DNA of 64,000 nucleotides. Source: UBA6623 sp965238125. GTDB taxonomy: Bacteria; Acidobacteriota; Terriglobia; Bryobacterales; UBA6623. Where the stretch lies: NCBI GenBank assembly GCA_965238125.1, contig OZ250179.1, positions 6,634,001 through 6,698,000 of the forward strand. The letters are read 5' to 3'. Positions 43,643 to 52,534 of the stretch are shown here, piece after piece. The notes beneath the pieces are model-generated. The model made no database searches, was not told the origin of the DNA, and saw nothing but the letters and a program-made list of their open reading frames with translations. A program made the position numbers and the translations under genes. The number at the start of each line of letters is the position of its first letter. Position 1 is the first letter of the stretch.

Positions 43643-46432
43643 CTAATACACATAAATAAATTCGTTCGCATTGAACAATGCCAGGCACAGGTCGGCCAGC
43701 GCCCTTGTCTCCGGCTCCACGTCCCACGGCTTCACATGCGGGAGGTAGTCGTCATACGCATCGAGCGGCTCTTTGTAATGAAGCGCCAGGCCGGACATTT
43801 CTTCCACGACCGTGCGATCGAGCTCACTGGGTGGAGAAACCGGCTCCGGGGGATGCTGCTCATGGTAGGCGGCCATCTTGCGGACATGAGCGGACATCTT
43901 CACTCGCTCCTCGGGTGACGCGGCTCGTCCCAACGCCAGTTGGAAAGCACGGTCAACTCTTTGCTCCAGCGTGCCGGCTTCCCTTTCCACGCGACGCGCC
44001 ATGGCGATCGATCGATCGGTCGAGTTGCCGCTGTTCATCAGAGTGAAAACCTGCGGCGTGACGGTCGAGCTGTCGCGGCGCTCGCATGACAAATCGTAGC
44101 TCGGCTGGTTGAAGACCTCGAACATCGGGTCGGCCTGCATGCGCATTCGGTAAACATAGAGCGAGCGGCGGTTGCGTTCTTCGGGGGTCCTCGACGGCTG
44201 ATACGCGGGCGCGATCGTGGCTTGGTTCATTCGAGGCTGTGCCGCGAATTCCGGGTTAACCTCAGGGAAGACGGCCAAGCCTCCTATTTCAGGATTCAGC
44301 TCCCCCGACGCAGCCAGCATGGCATCGCGAATCTCCTCGGCGGCCAGCCTACGCGGACGAAAAAAGCTCAGCAGCTCGTTATTAGGATCCAGCTCGCTAA
44401 CAGCCGCGCCATCCGCCGCTCGGTCGCCCCGCTGGTACGTCTCCGACGTCATGATCAGCCGATGGAGCGCCTTGATCGACCAACCTTCGTCCACGAAGCG
44501 GCGCGCGAGCCAGTCGAGCAACTCCGGATGCGTCGGCTTCTTGCCCATCTTGCCGAAGTTGTTCGCGTTCTCTGCAATGCCCTTACCGAAATGGTATTGC
44601 CAGACGCGGTTGACGATCGAGCGGGTGGAGAGCGGGTTGTCGGGGTTCGCGATCCATTTGGCGAGCGCCAAGCGTCGGCCCTTCATTGTCATGGGAATCT
44701 CGTGCCCCGCCGCGCCGTCGGCGCGGGTGCTCCGCGGGCTAAAGCTCGCGGGAATCGCACTCAACACACCCGGCGCAACCTCGTCCCCGCGAGAGTAGAT
44801 CGAACCGCCGGCCAAGATGAAAGACGCGGGCGGCTCGCCTTGCATCTCCTCCGGCTTGGGCACGCGAAGCTTGTCGGAGACCTCGTGCTTAGCGGGGCCT
44901 TCATAGACGGTCTGCGCCACCGGTTGATAGCGCTCCAGGCGTCGCTTCCAAACACGGGCGTCAGTTTGGCGAACCTTGACATACCCAAGGTCATCCACCG
45001 TGAGACCGATGTGCCGAGGCGGTTTCTCGCCTTCGGGCTTGTCCTTGAGTTCTTCGCGGGGTTGGTAGGGGATACCCCGTTCCGCGCACCACGCCCGCGC
45101 GGCCTTTTCTTCCTTGGCTTTGATCTTGGCGACGTCGGCCTCCGCCCAGGCCAAGAGCTTCTCGAGCCGCGCGCGGTTGTGCTCGAAGTTGTTGAGATTT
45201 TCCGAATCCAGGAACGCCGCCGGGCGCTCGGCAAGCTGCGTGGTCGCGAAAATCGAGTAGAAACGATAGTAATCGCGCGTCGGGATGGGATCGAATTTGT
45301 GATCGTGGCACCTGGCGCAGCGCAGTGGGAGCGACAGGAAAGACTGCCCAACGTTGTTAGTGATGTCGTCGAGATAAAGCTGGCGCGAAACCACTTTCTG
45401 CATCATCCCCGTGTGTTCCCATGGGCCCATTCGCAGATACCCGGTCGCCACGAGCATCTCCGGGTTGCCGGGTTCGAGGATGTCGCCCGCTATTTGCTCG
45501 ACGACAAAGCGGTCATACGGCTTGTCGGCATTGAGTGAACGGACGACGTAGTCGCGATAGCGCCAAGCGTTCGAACGTTCAAAGTCGTTCGAATAGCCGG
45601 CGGTATCAGCGTACCGAACGACATCAAGCCAGTGGCGGCCCCATTGCTCCCCGTAATGAGGACTGTCGAGCAAACGGTCGATGACTTCGCGCCACGCTTG
45701 GGGTGATCCGTCGTCGAGAAAAGCCTCGATTTCTCCGGGGGCGGGCGGCAGACCGGTGAGGTCGTATGTGGCGCGCCGAATCAGCATTCGCTTGTCCGCG
45801 CGCGAGGCCGGTGTCAACTTCGCCTCGGCGAGCTTGCGTGCAATGAACGCGTCGATCGGGTGGCCGGCGTCGGACTCGGGGGGCGCAACCTCGCGCACCG
45901 GACGAAAAGCCCAAAGATCATCTTCTAGGTACCGTCGATTCGTCCATTCCTCGGAGAGCCCGCCGCTGGTCTTCACGATCACGCCGTCCGAGGTCCGCTC
46001 GAGGGCAAGTTCCTCCTCGACATAACGCCGCTGAGTCTCCTCGTCCGGCCAAGGGGCGCCGCCGTCGATCCAATCACGGATCTTCCAAGTCTGCTCCTCG
46101 CTGAGCCGGTCATTCTCCTTGGGAGGCATCAGGAGTTTCGGGTTCGAGCGGCGGACGGCTTCGTAGAGCAGACTCGCCGAGGCGTTGCCGGGCACGAGAA
46201 CTTGCTTCGAGGAAGTGCCGCCCCGAAGCATCGATTCGCGGGAGGTGAGGTTGAGTCCGCCGAGGATCGCGGCCGGCTCTCCGCCGTGACAGGCGAAGCA
46301 TCTCTCGGCCAGCAGGGGCTTGATGTCGAGGGCGAACGAACGCTCGGCGTTAGAATCGGCCCGGGCAGCCGGCGGGCTGACCACGAAGAGCGACAGAAAG
46401 AGCGCTGCAACCGATAGGCGAATAAAAAGCAC
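43643..46432 (-). CDS. PSCyt1-DUF1549-DUF1553 (PSD1) cytochrome-containing protein
   Basis: About 929 residues from GTG 46432, which gives a signal peptide (LFIRLSVAALFLSLFVVSPP); an in-frame TTG at 46459 is less likely. A PSCyt1 haem site CFACHGG lies near residue 45, followed by the MPPKENDRLSEEQ block. DUF1549 (about 190-400) includes the RHWLDVVRYADTAGY and RCARCHDHKFDPIPTRDYY blocks, the latter a second CXXCH. DUF1553/PSD1 follows (NRVWQYHFGKGI; HPELLDWLARRF; TSETYQR). With the adjacent DUF1501 gene it forms a conserved two-gene unit whose role, perhaps oxidative processing of complex sugars, is unproven. Confidence 0.9.
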   Translation of the reverse strand: MLFIRLSVAALFLSLFVVSPPAARADSNAERSFALDIKPLLAERCFACHGGEPAAILGGLNLTSRESMLRGGTSSKQVLVPGNASASLLYEAVRRSNPKLLMPPKENDRLSEEQTWKIRDWIDGGAPWPDEETQRRYVEEELALERTSDGVIVKTSGGLSEEWTNRRYLEDDLWAFRPVREVAPPESDAGHPIDAFIARKLAEAKLTPASRADKRMLIRRATYDLTGLPPAPGEIEAFLDDGSPQAWREVIDRLLDSPHYGEQWGRHWLDVVRYADTAGYSNDFERSNAWRYRDYVVRSLNADKPYDRFVVEQIAGDILEPGNPEMLVATGYLRMGPWEHTGMMQKVVSRQLYLDDITNNVGQSFLSLPLRCARCHDHKFDPIPTRDYYRFYSIFATTQLAERPAAFLDSENLNNFEHNRARLEKLLAWAEADVAKIKAKEEKAARAWCAERGIPYQPREELKDKPEGEKPPRHIGLTVDDLGYVKVRQTDARVWKRRLERYQPVAQTVYEGPAKHEVSDKLRVPKPEEMQGEPPASFILAGGSIYSRGDEVAPGVLSAIPASFSPRSTRADGAAGHEIPMTMKGRRLALAKWIANPDNPLSTRSIVNRVWQYHFGKGIAENANNFGKMGKKPTHPELLDWLARRFVDEGWSIKALHRLIMTSETYQRGDRAADGAAVSELDPNNELLSFFRPRRLAAEEIRDAMLAASGELNPEIGGLAVFPEVNPEFAAQPRMNQATIAPAYQPSRTPEERNRRSLYVYRMRMQADPMFEVFNQPSYDLSCERRDSSTVTPQVFTLMNSGNSTDRSIAMARRVEREAGTLEQRVDRAFQLALGRAASPEERVKMSAHVRKMAAYHEQHPPEPVSPPSELDRTVVEEMSGLALHYKEPLDAYDDYLPHVKPWDVEPETRALADLCLALFNANEFIYVY

Positions 46433-46582
46433 CTTTTGGACCCGATTCCCTTCCCCCAAATCGTATCAAGTTCGGCGGGATGGGGGGAGCCTTTTCGTAA
46501 CGAGTGTGCGTGAGACCAATGTGGGGAGTGTGAGTTCGGCGCGTTCCTCATACCGCCGCGGTTGGTGGGGGGGACAAGACAT

Positions 46583-46692
46583 GTCGGGCTCGAAAGCCCG
46601 ACACGGGCAGGTCTGGAGACCTGCCCCACTGCATGCCACCGCCAATGGATGAAAAATGTAGAAACTCCAGATGTCGGGCTCGAAAGCCCGAC
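46583..46692. repeat. Cluster of three perfect hairpins in a gene-free interval
   Basis: GTCGGGCTCGAAAGCCCGAC occurs at 46583-46602 and again at 46673-46692, and GGGCAGGTCT/AGACCTGCCC at 46605-46626 (the palindrome also found after lepA). The interval 46433-46912 contains no other supported feature. Confidence 0.75.
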
Positions 46693-46912
46693 ACGGCTCG
46701 CCTGGAGGCGCGCGCCACGGCGGGTGGCCGGCGGGCAGATTTGGGGCATGGTTTTCACAACTAATTCGCGAAGCGGTAGAATTGGACCTTCGTAGTCGGC
46801 CACACTACTTTCCCATCCAAGATCGCTTGGATTCTCGGTGACGGCGGAATCGCCGGCGCGATCCTGGGAAACATACGCGGGGGCGGATAGGATGACGCGG
46901 GGAAAATTGAGA

Positions 46913-47728
46913 ATGACGAAGCGGTGGACGAGGATGCTCCCGGCGGCGGCCGGGGTCGCGATGGGTCTGGCGGCATTGGCGGGGCCGGTCGTCGGCCAAA
47001 GTAACGACGTGCCGCGGGCGTGGGACGGACGGCCGGATCTGAACGGCGTCTGGCAGGCGATTGGTACGGCGCATTGGGACCTGGAAGATCATCCGTCGGG
47101 GCCGGGCCATCCAGACCTTGGCGCGATTGGGGCGATCCCGCCCGGGCAAGGAGTGGTCGTCGGGGGAGAAATTCCGTATAAGGATTCGGCCCGCGAACAG
47201 AGGCGGAAGAACTTCGAAAAGCGGATGACGGACGATCCGGAAGCGAGGTGCTTCCTGCCCGGTGTACCGCGGGCGACCTATCTTCCTTACCCGTTTCAGA
47301 TCATTCAGGGCGACAAGAAGATCATGCTCGTTTACGGGTTCGCCGAGGCGAATCGGACGGTTCATATGGATAAGGAAAATCCCGAGCCGCCGCCCCTCGA
47401 TAGTTGGATGGGGCGGTCGCACGGGAGGTGGGAAGGCGAGACGCTGGTCGTCGACGTCCAGGGCTTCAACGGGCAGGCGTGGTTCGATCGGGCGGGCAAC
47501 TATGCGAGCTCGCTGCTGAAGGTCGAGGAACGATATACTCCGATGGGGCGCAACGCGTTGCTGTACGAGGCGACGATCGAGGATCCGGAGGTCTTTACAA
47601 GGCCCTGGAAGATTCGATTGCCGATCTACAGGCGACTCGAGGAGAACGCGCGAGTGTTGGAGTTCAAGTGCGTCGAATACGCCGAAGACCTTGTGTACGG
47701 GCATCTGCGCAGGGAGCCGACCCGCTGA
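46913..47728 (+). CDS. Exported hypothetical protein, Acidobacteria-type 'PDLNGVWQ' family
   Basis: About 271 residues with a signal peptide (MLPAAAGVAMGLAALAGPVVG). GGGG lies ten bases before 46913; ATG 46892 is an alternative start. Recognisable family strings are GRPDLNGVWQAIG near the mature N-terminus and SHGRWEGETLVVDVQGFNG with IEDPEVFTRPWKIRLPI near the C-terminus. The C-terminal half is related to the last 200 residues of the next gene's product (DPQGRWEGDTLVIETKRF; VDDPTIWTRPWTAVF). No biochemical role is known to me. Lies directly upstream of, and co-oriented with, the VOC fusion gene. Confidence 0.75.
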   Translation: MTKRWTRMLPAAAGVAMGLAALAGPVVGQSNDVPRAWDGRPDLNGVWQAIGTAHWDLEDHPSGPGHPDLGAIGAIPPGQGVVVGGEIPYKDSAREQRRKNFEKRMTDDPEARCFLPGVPRATYLPYPFQIIQGDKKIMLVYGFAEANRTVHMDKENPEPPPLDSWMGRSHGRWEGETLVVDVQGFNGQAWFDRAGNYASSLLKVEERYTPMGRNALLYEATIEDPEVFTRPWKIRLPIYRRLEENARVLEFKCVEYAEDLVYGHLRREPTR

Positions 47729-47753
47729 TTCGAATTTGAGAAGGAGCGGCCTG

Positions 47754-49502
47754 GTGATCACGCTAAGACATCTCGCGCCGATGCTCGTCGCTGGCGGCAT
47801 GGCCTTTTCGGGGCCGAGTAGGGCTCCTGCGGCCGACTACCACCACGTGCAAATTACGGCAGCGAGTCCGCTGGAGGGCGTGGCTTGGTACGCCAGGTAT
47901 TTGGACTGCGAACCCATAGCGAAACGCACGGAAGCCGCCGATTGTGACGGCGTCGAATTGATCTTCGTTTCACAGCCGACGATGGGAAGCACGCAGGGTA
48001 CCGGCGTCGACCATGTGAGCTTTTCGTATGCCGATCTGACCGCGAAAATGGCCGAATTCGAAGCGGTCGGGGTGGGCGGCTATGGCGTGCGGCTGCAGCG
48101 GTTCGACGACGGATCGACGTTGCGCGAGGAGCCGGAGCTATTCAAACACGGCTTTATCTTCGACCCCTGGGGCACGCGGATCGAGCTGGTGGAAGACGCG
48201 GAGCGCACGGGATTTCACCATGTCCATTTGAGCGCGGCGGACCCGGAGGCTGCGCTGGCGTGGTATCGCGAGGCATTCGGCGGCAAGCCCGGCAAGTTGA
48301 AGGGACGGATCGACGGGCTGCTTTTCGGCAACACCTGGTTGCTGGCGTCGCAACATCCGGAAGGCGTGCCGGCGGCGACCGAGGGGCGCGCTGTCGGCCA
48401 CATCGGATTCGTCGTGTCGAATATGGACCGCGCGGCGCCTCGAATGAGGAAGCGCGGCGTCGAGTTCGCCGAAGAACCGGGGGTGCCGCGGAATGCGCGG
48501 TCGTCGGCCAAGCGCGCGTTCATCCGCGGGCCCGACAATGTCACGGTCGCCGTCGTTGAAAAAGGATTTGCCGGAGTCGAGGTTACAATGCAGTCGGCGG
48601 CGGCGAGCGAAGAGCGCGAGCCTTACACGACGCCCCGAACACCGTGGGGTGAGCCTGACTTTCAAGGCGTCTGGACCGGCAACGCCGCGCACGGCATCCC
48701 GCTCGAGCGCCCGGACGACCTGGCGCATATCGAAGAGTTGTCGCCCGAGCAAGCCGCCGCGCGCCGCGAGCGCCGCACGCTCGGCAGCATCTGGGGATAC
48801 GAGCGCGAATGGCGCGATACGACGCTCGGCTACGACAAGATGACCCCGTCCACGCAGGTGGCGATGATCGTCGACCCGGCCGACGGTCGGCTGCCCGAGA
48901 TGACCGCCGAGGGCAAGCGCCGGGCTGAGGAAGTCCGCCTGGCGCGGGAACGAAGGGCCAAGGTCCCGCCTGCCGGTCCGGAAGACTTGAGCACCTACGA
49001 GCGCTGCATCACGCGCGGGCTGCCCGGCATGATGATGCCGTCGATCTACAACAACGGTCTCCAGATTGTGCAAGGACCCGGATACGTGGCCATCCAAAAA
49101 GAGATGGTCCACGAGACCCGGGCCATCCCGACAAAGCCGCGCGAAAGGGTCGGCGCCAAGCTGACGTCGTGGCTGGGTGATCCACAGGGCCGTTGGGAAG
49201 GCGACACGCTGGTCATCGAGACGAAACGCTTCAACGACAAGAATTCGTTCCGCGGATCGACCGCGGGCATGACCTTGACCGAGCGCTACAGGAGGGTCGG
49301 CCCGACCAAGTTGGCGTACGAGTTCACGGTCGATGATCCCACGATATGGACCCGGCCCTGGACGGCTGTGTTCACCTTTGACCTGGACGACGAGCAGTAC
49401 GAGCTGGTCGAGTACGCCTGCCATGAGGGCAACTACGGCATGTTCAACATGCTGAGCGGCGCTCGAACGAGAGACAAACAGGCGGCGGAAGCCGGCCGAT
49501 AG
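47754..49502 (+). CDS. Double-VOC domain fused to 'PDFQGVWTG' exported domain
   Basis: 582 residues from GTG 47754, which has AAGGAG eight bases upstream and opens a signal peptide (HLAPMLVAGGMAFSGPSRAPA). Residues about 30-130 (YHHVQITAASPLEGVAWYAR ... IFDPWGTRIELVED) and 140-255 (FHHVHLSAADPEAALAWYRE ... RGPDNVTVAVVE) are two VOC modules with His and Glu at metal-ligand positions. The C-terminal 300 residues (GEPDFQGVWTGN ... RWEGDTLVIETKRF ... TRPWTAVFTFD) belong to the same family as the preceding gene. It follows that gene by 25 bases and precedes DUF6152 by 13. The combination suggests processing or binding of a small exported substrate. Confidence 0.82.
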   Translation: MITLRHLAPMLVAGGMAFSGPSRAPAADYHHVQITAASPLEGVAWYARYLDCEPIAKRTEAADCDGVELIFVSQPTMGSTQGTGVDHVSFSYADLTAKMAEFEAVGVGGYGVRLQRFDDGSTLREEPELFKHGFIFDPWGTRIELVEDAERTGFHHVHLSAADPEAALAWYREAFGGKPGKLKGRIDGLLFGNTWLLASQHPEGVPAATEGRAVGHIGFVVSNMDRAAPRMRKRGVEFAEEPGVPRNARSSAKRAFIRGPDNVTVAVVEKGFAGVEVTMQSAAASEEREPYTTPRTPWGEPDFQGVWTGNAAHGIPLERPDDLAHIEELSPEQAAARRERRTLGSIWGYEREWRDTTLGYDKMTPSTQVAMIVDPADGRLPEMTAEGKRRAEEVRLARERRAKVPPAGPEDLSTYERCITRGLPGMMMPSIYNNGLQIVQGPGYVAIQKEMVHETRAIPTKPRERVGAKLTSWLGDPQGRWEGDTLVIETKRFNDKNSFRGSTAGMTLTERYRRVGPTKLAYEFTVDDPTIWTRPWTAVFTFDLDDEQYELVEYACHEGNYGMFNMLSGARTRDKQAAEAGR

Positions 49503-49515
49503 AGAGGTGCTTTTC

Positions 49516-49944
49516 ATGCGGAGGACGGTAGCATTCACATGCATTGGGGTTGGTCTGGGCATCTTCACCGCCTTGGCGCCCGTCCTGGCGCATCATGCTT
49601 TCTCGTCCGAGTTCGACGCCGAAAAGCCGGTCAGGCTGCGCGGCAACATCACGAAGATGGAGTGGGTCAATCCCCACGCCTGGATGCACATCGAAGTTAA
49701 GAATGACGCCGGCACCCTCGAGAACTGGATGATCGAGGCGGGCCCTCCCGGCGCGCTCGTGCGGCGCGGCTGGCGCAAGGACTCCGTCAAGCCCGGCGTC
49801 GAAGTCCTGATCGAGGGCTACCGGGCGATCGACGGCAGCAACAAGGCCAACGGCCGCGACGTGACCTTGCCGGACGGTACGAGGCTCTTCGCCGGGTCGT
49901 CGGGGACGGGGGCGCCCTACGACCGACGTCCGTCGAAGAAGTAG
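49516..49944 (+). CDS. DUF6152 family exported protein
   Basis: 142 residues with a signal peptide (FTCIGVGLGIFTALAPVLA) and the family opening HHAFSSEFDAEKPVRLRG, then MEWVNPHAWMHIEV and GPPGALVRRGW. DUF6152 proteins are small secreted beta-rich proteins that commonly accompany the 'PDLNGVW' family, as here (13-base gap to the upstream gene). Likely the third gene of the operon starting at 46913. Function unknown. Confidence 0.85.
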   Translation: MRRTVAFTCIGVGLGIFTALAPVLAHHAFSSEFDAEKPVRLRGNITKMEWVNPHAWMHIEVKNDAGTLENWMIEAGPPGALVRRGWRKDSVKPGVEVLIEGYRAIDGSNKANGRDVTLPDGTRLFAGSSGTGAPYDRRPSKK

Positions 49945-49945
49945 A

Positions 49946-50077
49946 GACAAACACTCGTGCTTGTCCTAGTCGACAGTGAGGACAAGCTCCATGCTTGTCT
50001 CGGCCGGGAGCGCAAGCCCGCGACGACCGGCTGAGAGCCGGCCGTTATTATTGGCTGGGACCCGGCACGAGTGCCGG
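49946..50077. repeat. Array of short hairpins between DUF6152 and cytochrome genes
   Basis: At least four stems in 132 bases: GACAAACACTCGTGCTTGTC (49946-49965), GACAAGC/GCTTGTC (49981-49999), CCGGCT/AGCCGG (50027-50041) and CCGGCAC/GTGCCGG (50062-50077). One of them may end the upstream operon. Confidence 0.6.
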
Positions 50078-50109
50078 TAGCCATTGGGAAACACGCCTCG
50101 TTTCCGCTC

Positions 50110-50673
50110 ATGCATAACCGTTCGATGCGATCCGCGCGAAGACTCTCTACTCTCCTGGTGATCGTCGGCACAGCGCTGTTCGCCGTCTTGCGCGCCCAGG
50201 ACTTCGGCGACAGGAACTACGTCTTCCGCATCGAGAAGCTCCCCTTGCCGCCGCCGGAACAGCCGATTCCCTATAGCCACAAGCTGCATGTCGGAAAGCT
50301 CGGGCTGAAGTGCGCCGACTGTCATCAAGGTGATCGGGACGGTTTCATGATGGAGTACCCGAGCGAGGACAAGTGCATGGCCTGCCACGCGGCCGTCAAG
50401 ACCGAGAGTCCGCACATCCAAAAGCTGGCGGAGTTCGCCGGCGCGGGCAAGCCTATACCCTGGGTTCGGATTTACCGCGTGCCCGATTACGTTTGGTTTG
50501 CGCACGCCTCCCACGCCGACGACGCCGGTATTGCGTGTGAGACATGCCACGGGCCGGTGTCCGAGCGCGAGCGGTTATTCAAGGAAAAGCCGACCAACAT
50601 GGTGGCCTGCATGGATTGCCACGCCGAGGAAGATGCGCCCAACGACTGCGACTTTTGCCACGATCCGGGGTAG
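50110..50673 (+). CDS. Small five-haem periplasmic cytochrome (c3/c7-like)
   Basis: 187 residues from ATG 50110 (ATG 50125 also possible; neither has a clear ribosome site). Signal peptide RRLSTLLVIVGTALFAVLRA. Five CXXCH sites: CADCH, CMACH, CETCH, CMDCH and CDFCH, with extra His residues (PYSHKLHVG, FAHASHAD) that can serve as distal ligands, giving bis-His haems as in class III cytochromes. It probably shuttles electrons in the periplasm. The upstream DUF6152 operon is separated by a hairpin array, so it may have its own promoter. Confidence 0.88.
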   Translation: MHNRSMRSARRLSTLLVIVGTALFAVLRAQDFGDRNYVFRIEKLPLPPPEQPIPYSHKLHVGKLGLKCADCHQGDRDGFMMEYPSEDKCMACHAAVKTESPHIQKLAEFAGAGKPIPWVRIYRVPDYVWFAHASHADDAGIACETCHGPVSERERLFKEKPTNMVACMDCHAEEDAPNDCDFCHDPG

Positions 50674-50775
50674 CCTAGGAGCCGGCGGTTTCGACTTTCG
50701 TTGAATTGGCGAATCGGTTGGATTCCTGGTCCACGCCGCGCTTGCCGGTCCGCGGCTCCTCCGGACCAGGCTTCT

Positions 50776-50964
50776 TTACGCTCCCGTCGTTGCCGGTGAA
50801 AGTCGGCGAATGGTGTCGTTATGCCGCGCCTCATCGAGGCACTGCCCGTGCATCTCGAGCCATGAATACGAGGCACTCACCTTCCACCTCTCCAGGATTC
50901 TCTTGGCAGCCGTCGCTTCCACGCCGTAGGTTTCTCCGCTCATCAAGTTGGCTAATCGAATGGG
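50776..50964 (-). pseudogene. Fragment of a TonB-dependent receptor barrel
   Basis: On the minus strand this reads PIRLANLMSGETYGVEATAA, then KRILERWKVSASYSWLEMHG. From memory, 'N-x-x-SGETYGVE ... W-R-L-S-x-SYSWL' is a common late barrel-strand pattern of TonB-dependent receptors. It ends at a TAA (50776-50778) after about 20 unrelated residues, and nothing of the plug or remaining barrel is nearby. It begins right after the SGNH gene stop, in the same frame. Confidence 0.55.
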
Positions 50965-50982
50965 GCGCCGGCTCGCGGAGCC

Positions 50983-51660
50983 TCACAGATGAGGCAGCAC
51001 CAGCGAAGTCCACAGCTTGTAGCCCTCGGCGCTCAAGTGCAACCCGTCCTCGACGAACAGTTCGGCGCGCGGTCGGCCGTCGGAACCGATCATCGGCGCG
51101 TCAATGTCGATGAAGGCAAGCCGCGAGTCCTTGGCCGCGACGGCTCGGATCGTCTCGTTCGTCTCGCGCATCGCGCCAACCAGGTTCCAGCGGCTCAGGC
51201 TCGGTTTGATCGCGATGAAAACAATGCGCGTCTCCGGCAGCGCGCCATGCACCTTGCGGACAAACTCGCGGTAGTCCGAGGCCACCCGGGCGGGAGTCTT
51301 GCCCTGACTAATGTCGTTGTCGCCGGCGTAGAGAACGACCACCCGAGGCTCGAGGGGCAGCAGAATCCTATCGGCATAGTGTGTCGAGTCGGTGATCTCG
51401 GAGCCGCCGAAGCCCCGGTTCACAACCGGCAGCTCCGGAAACGACTTCGCAAGATCCCAAAAGCGAATACTCGAGCTGCCGATGAAGACGATGCCGCCCT
51501 TGGGCGAGGGCTGCGCCTGTTCGCCGGCCTCGAAGGCCTGAATCGCCGACTCCCAGAGGTTGGGGTCGCTTTGGGTGACCTGCGCCCACAAGGGGATTGC
51601 GCCGATCAACGCAAGAACGCGGCCGAAGCGGAAGAGGCATCCAAGTCTCGCCCAAAGCAT
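50983..51660 (-). CDS. Exported SGNH/GDSL-type hydrolase
   Basis: 225 residues with an N-terminal signal (FRFGRVLALIGAIPLWAQV). SGNH blocks are visible: IVFIGSSSIRFWD (block I nucleophile Ser), VNRGFGGSEI (block II Gly), LYAGDNDIS (block III, GxND), and DGLHLSAEGY (block V, Asp-x-x-His). It is therefore a probable esterase or acetylesterase acting on lipids or on decorated polysaccharides in the periplasm. It stands alone; its stop is followed in frame by a receptor fragment. Confidence 0.9.
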   Translation of the reverse strand: MLWARLGCLFRFGRVLALIGAIPLWAQVTQSDPNLWESAIQAFEAGEQAQPSPKGGIVFIGSSSIRFWDLAKSFPELPVVNRGFGGSEITDSTHYADRILLPLEPRVVVLYAGDNDISQGKTPARVASDYREFVRKVHGALPETRIVFIAIKPSLSRWNLVGAMRETNETIRAVAAKDSRLAFIDIDAPMIGSDGRPRAELFVEDGLHLSAEGYKLWTSLVLPHL

Positions 51661-51859
51661 GGGGGAATTCTATCACGTCGAAGCAACAGAATCGCTCAGC
51701 AGTGGGACATGGTTTCAACTCTCCAGACGCCGAGCCGAGCACATTCCCAAGCAAAGGGGTGCGCGACAAGAAATGAGAGAATCGGCGGCCCGGTTCTGGA
51801 ACCGCTTCTTTGTCGGAAAACTTCGTTTAGCGCGGCCATGGCTAAAGCCTTGCGGAAAA

Positions 51860-51952
51860 GGCCGTTGAAACGGCCTCTCGCCGGGCGAAGAGCCCGTTAT
51901 ACCGGCCCTCAAAGGGCCGGCCTAATGGAACCCAAGCCCGGTGAACCGGGCT
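51860..51952. repeat. Cluster of four short GC-rich hairpins
   Basis: GGCCGTTGAAACGGCC (51860-51875), CGGGCGAAGAGCCCG (51882-51896), CCGGCCCTCAAAGGGCCGG (51902-51920) and AGCCCGGTGAACCGGGCT (51935-51952). Three have GAA-type loops and spacing is 20-33 bases. Confidence 0.75.
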
Positions 51953-52135
51953 ATTGCATCGACTTCCGACCACGCCTCTGTTTCCATTGCCGGCATTGCG
52001 ATTTCTGCCGCCGCTTCGCGGTTCAAGAGGTTTGCGGTCTTGTCGGACAAGGCTTTGGATGGCGAGAACGCGTCAGGATCGTTAAGTGAAGGGTATTGGG
52101 GTTAGACCCGAATGGCCTAACCGCGCATGAGAGGG

Positions 52136-52178
52136 CGAACGACCGGCATCACCGATCGTTCGGGGGTCTTGGAGACCC
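52136..52178. repeat. Hairpin pair related to 34901-34927
   Basis: CGAACGA/TCGTTCG (52136-52162) followed by GGGTCT/AGACCC (52164-52178). The context GGCGAACG...CGTTCGGGGG is shared with 34899-34931. Confidence 0.55.
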
Positions 52179-52514
52179 CAAGGCTGGCCACCAACCGGTC
52201 CGTCCCTCTCAACCGAGCCAACAGCGCAAAGGAAAAGGAAAGGCATCAGCACGAAAGGAGTACACGCTGCCGGCCCAACGGAACGACCGCCCAAAGCCGG
52301 CCGCCGCTCCGTCCGCGGCAGGGTAGAGATCGAAGTTTCAGGCAGGTTCTCACCCGTCCCGATTTCTCTCTCTCCCCCTGCCTTGAGAATAACGGGGCTG
52401 TCAAGCCCCACCCCTCCCCATCCCAAACTTCCGCACAAGCTGTAGCTGGGGAAGCCACTTTTCGCATTTCATGGAACCACGCGAGCATCAGGGCGACAAC
52501 CCGCGGACCGCGTC

Positions 52515-52520
52515 TATAAT
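52515..52520 (+). promoter_or_regulatory. Candidate -10 element of the second PQQ dehydrogenase
   Basis: A perfect TATAAT lies 14 bases before the ATG at 52535, which would give a very short leader. No convincing -35 box is seen (GGCGAC at about 52492), so the call is tentative. Confidence 0.3.
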
Positions 52521-52534
52521 GTTGAAGCCCCGCC

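Larger units (their letters stand above)
51661..52534. other. Gene-free interval (about 870 bp) rich in hairpins
   Basis: No frame has credible protein features. It contains a hairpin cluster at 51860-51952, a CCGCCGCTTCGCGGTTCAAG segment (52010-52029) resembling the end of the composite repeat, a repeat hairpin pair at 52136-52178 and a possible -10 element before the PQQ gene. Confidence 0.6.

Noticed and set aside
46583..46692. CRISPR-like array (repeated palindromes)
   Set aside because: Only two copies of the 20-bp unit, unequal neighbours, no regular spacers and no cas genes.
49946..50077. Riboswitch or tRNA-like structure
   Set aside because: Stems are independent and local; no known aptamer core or cloverleaf could be fitted.
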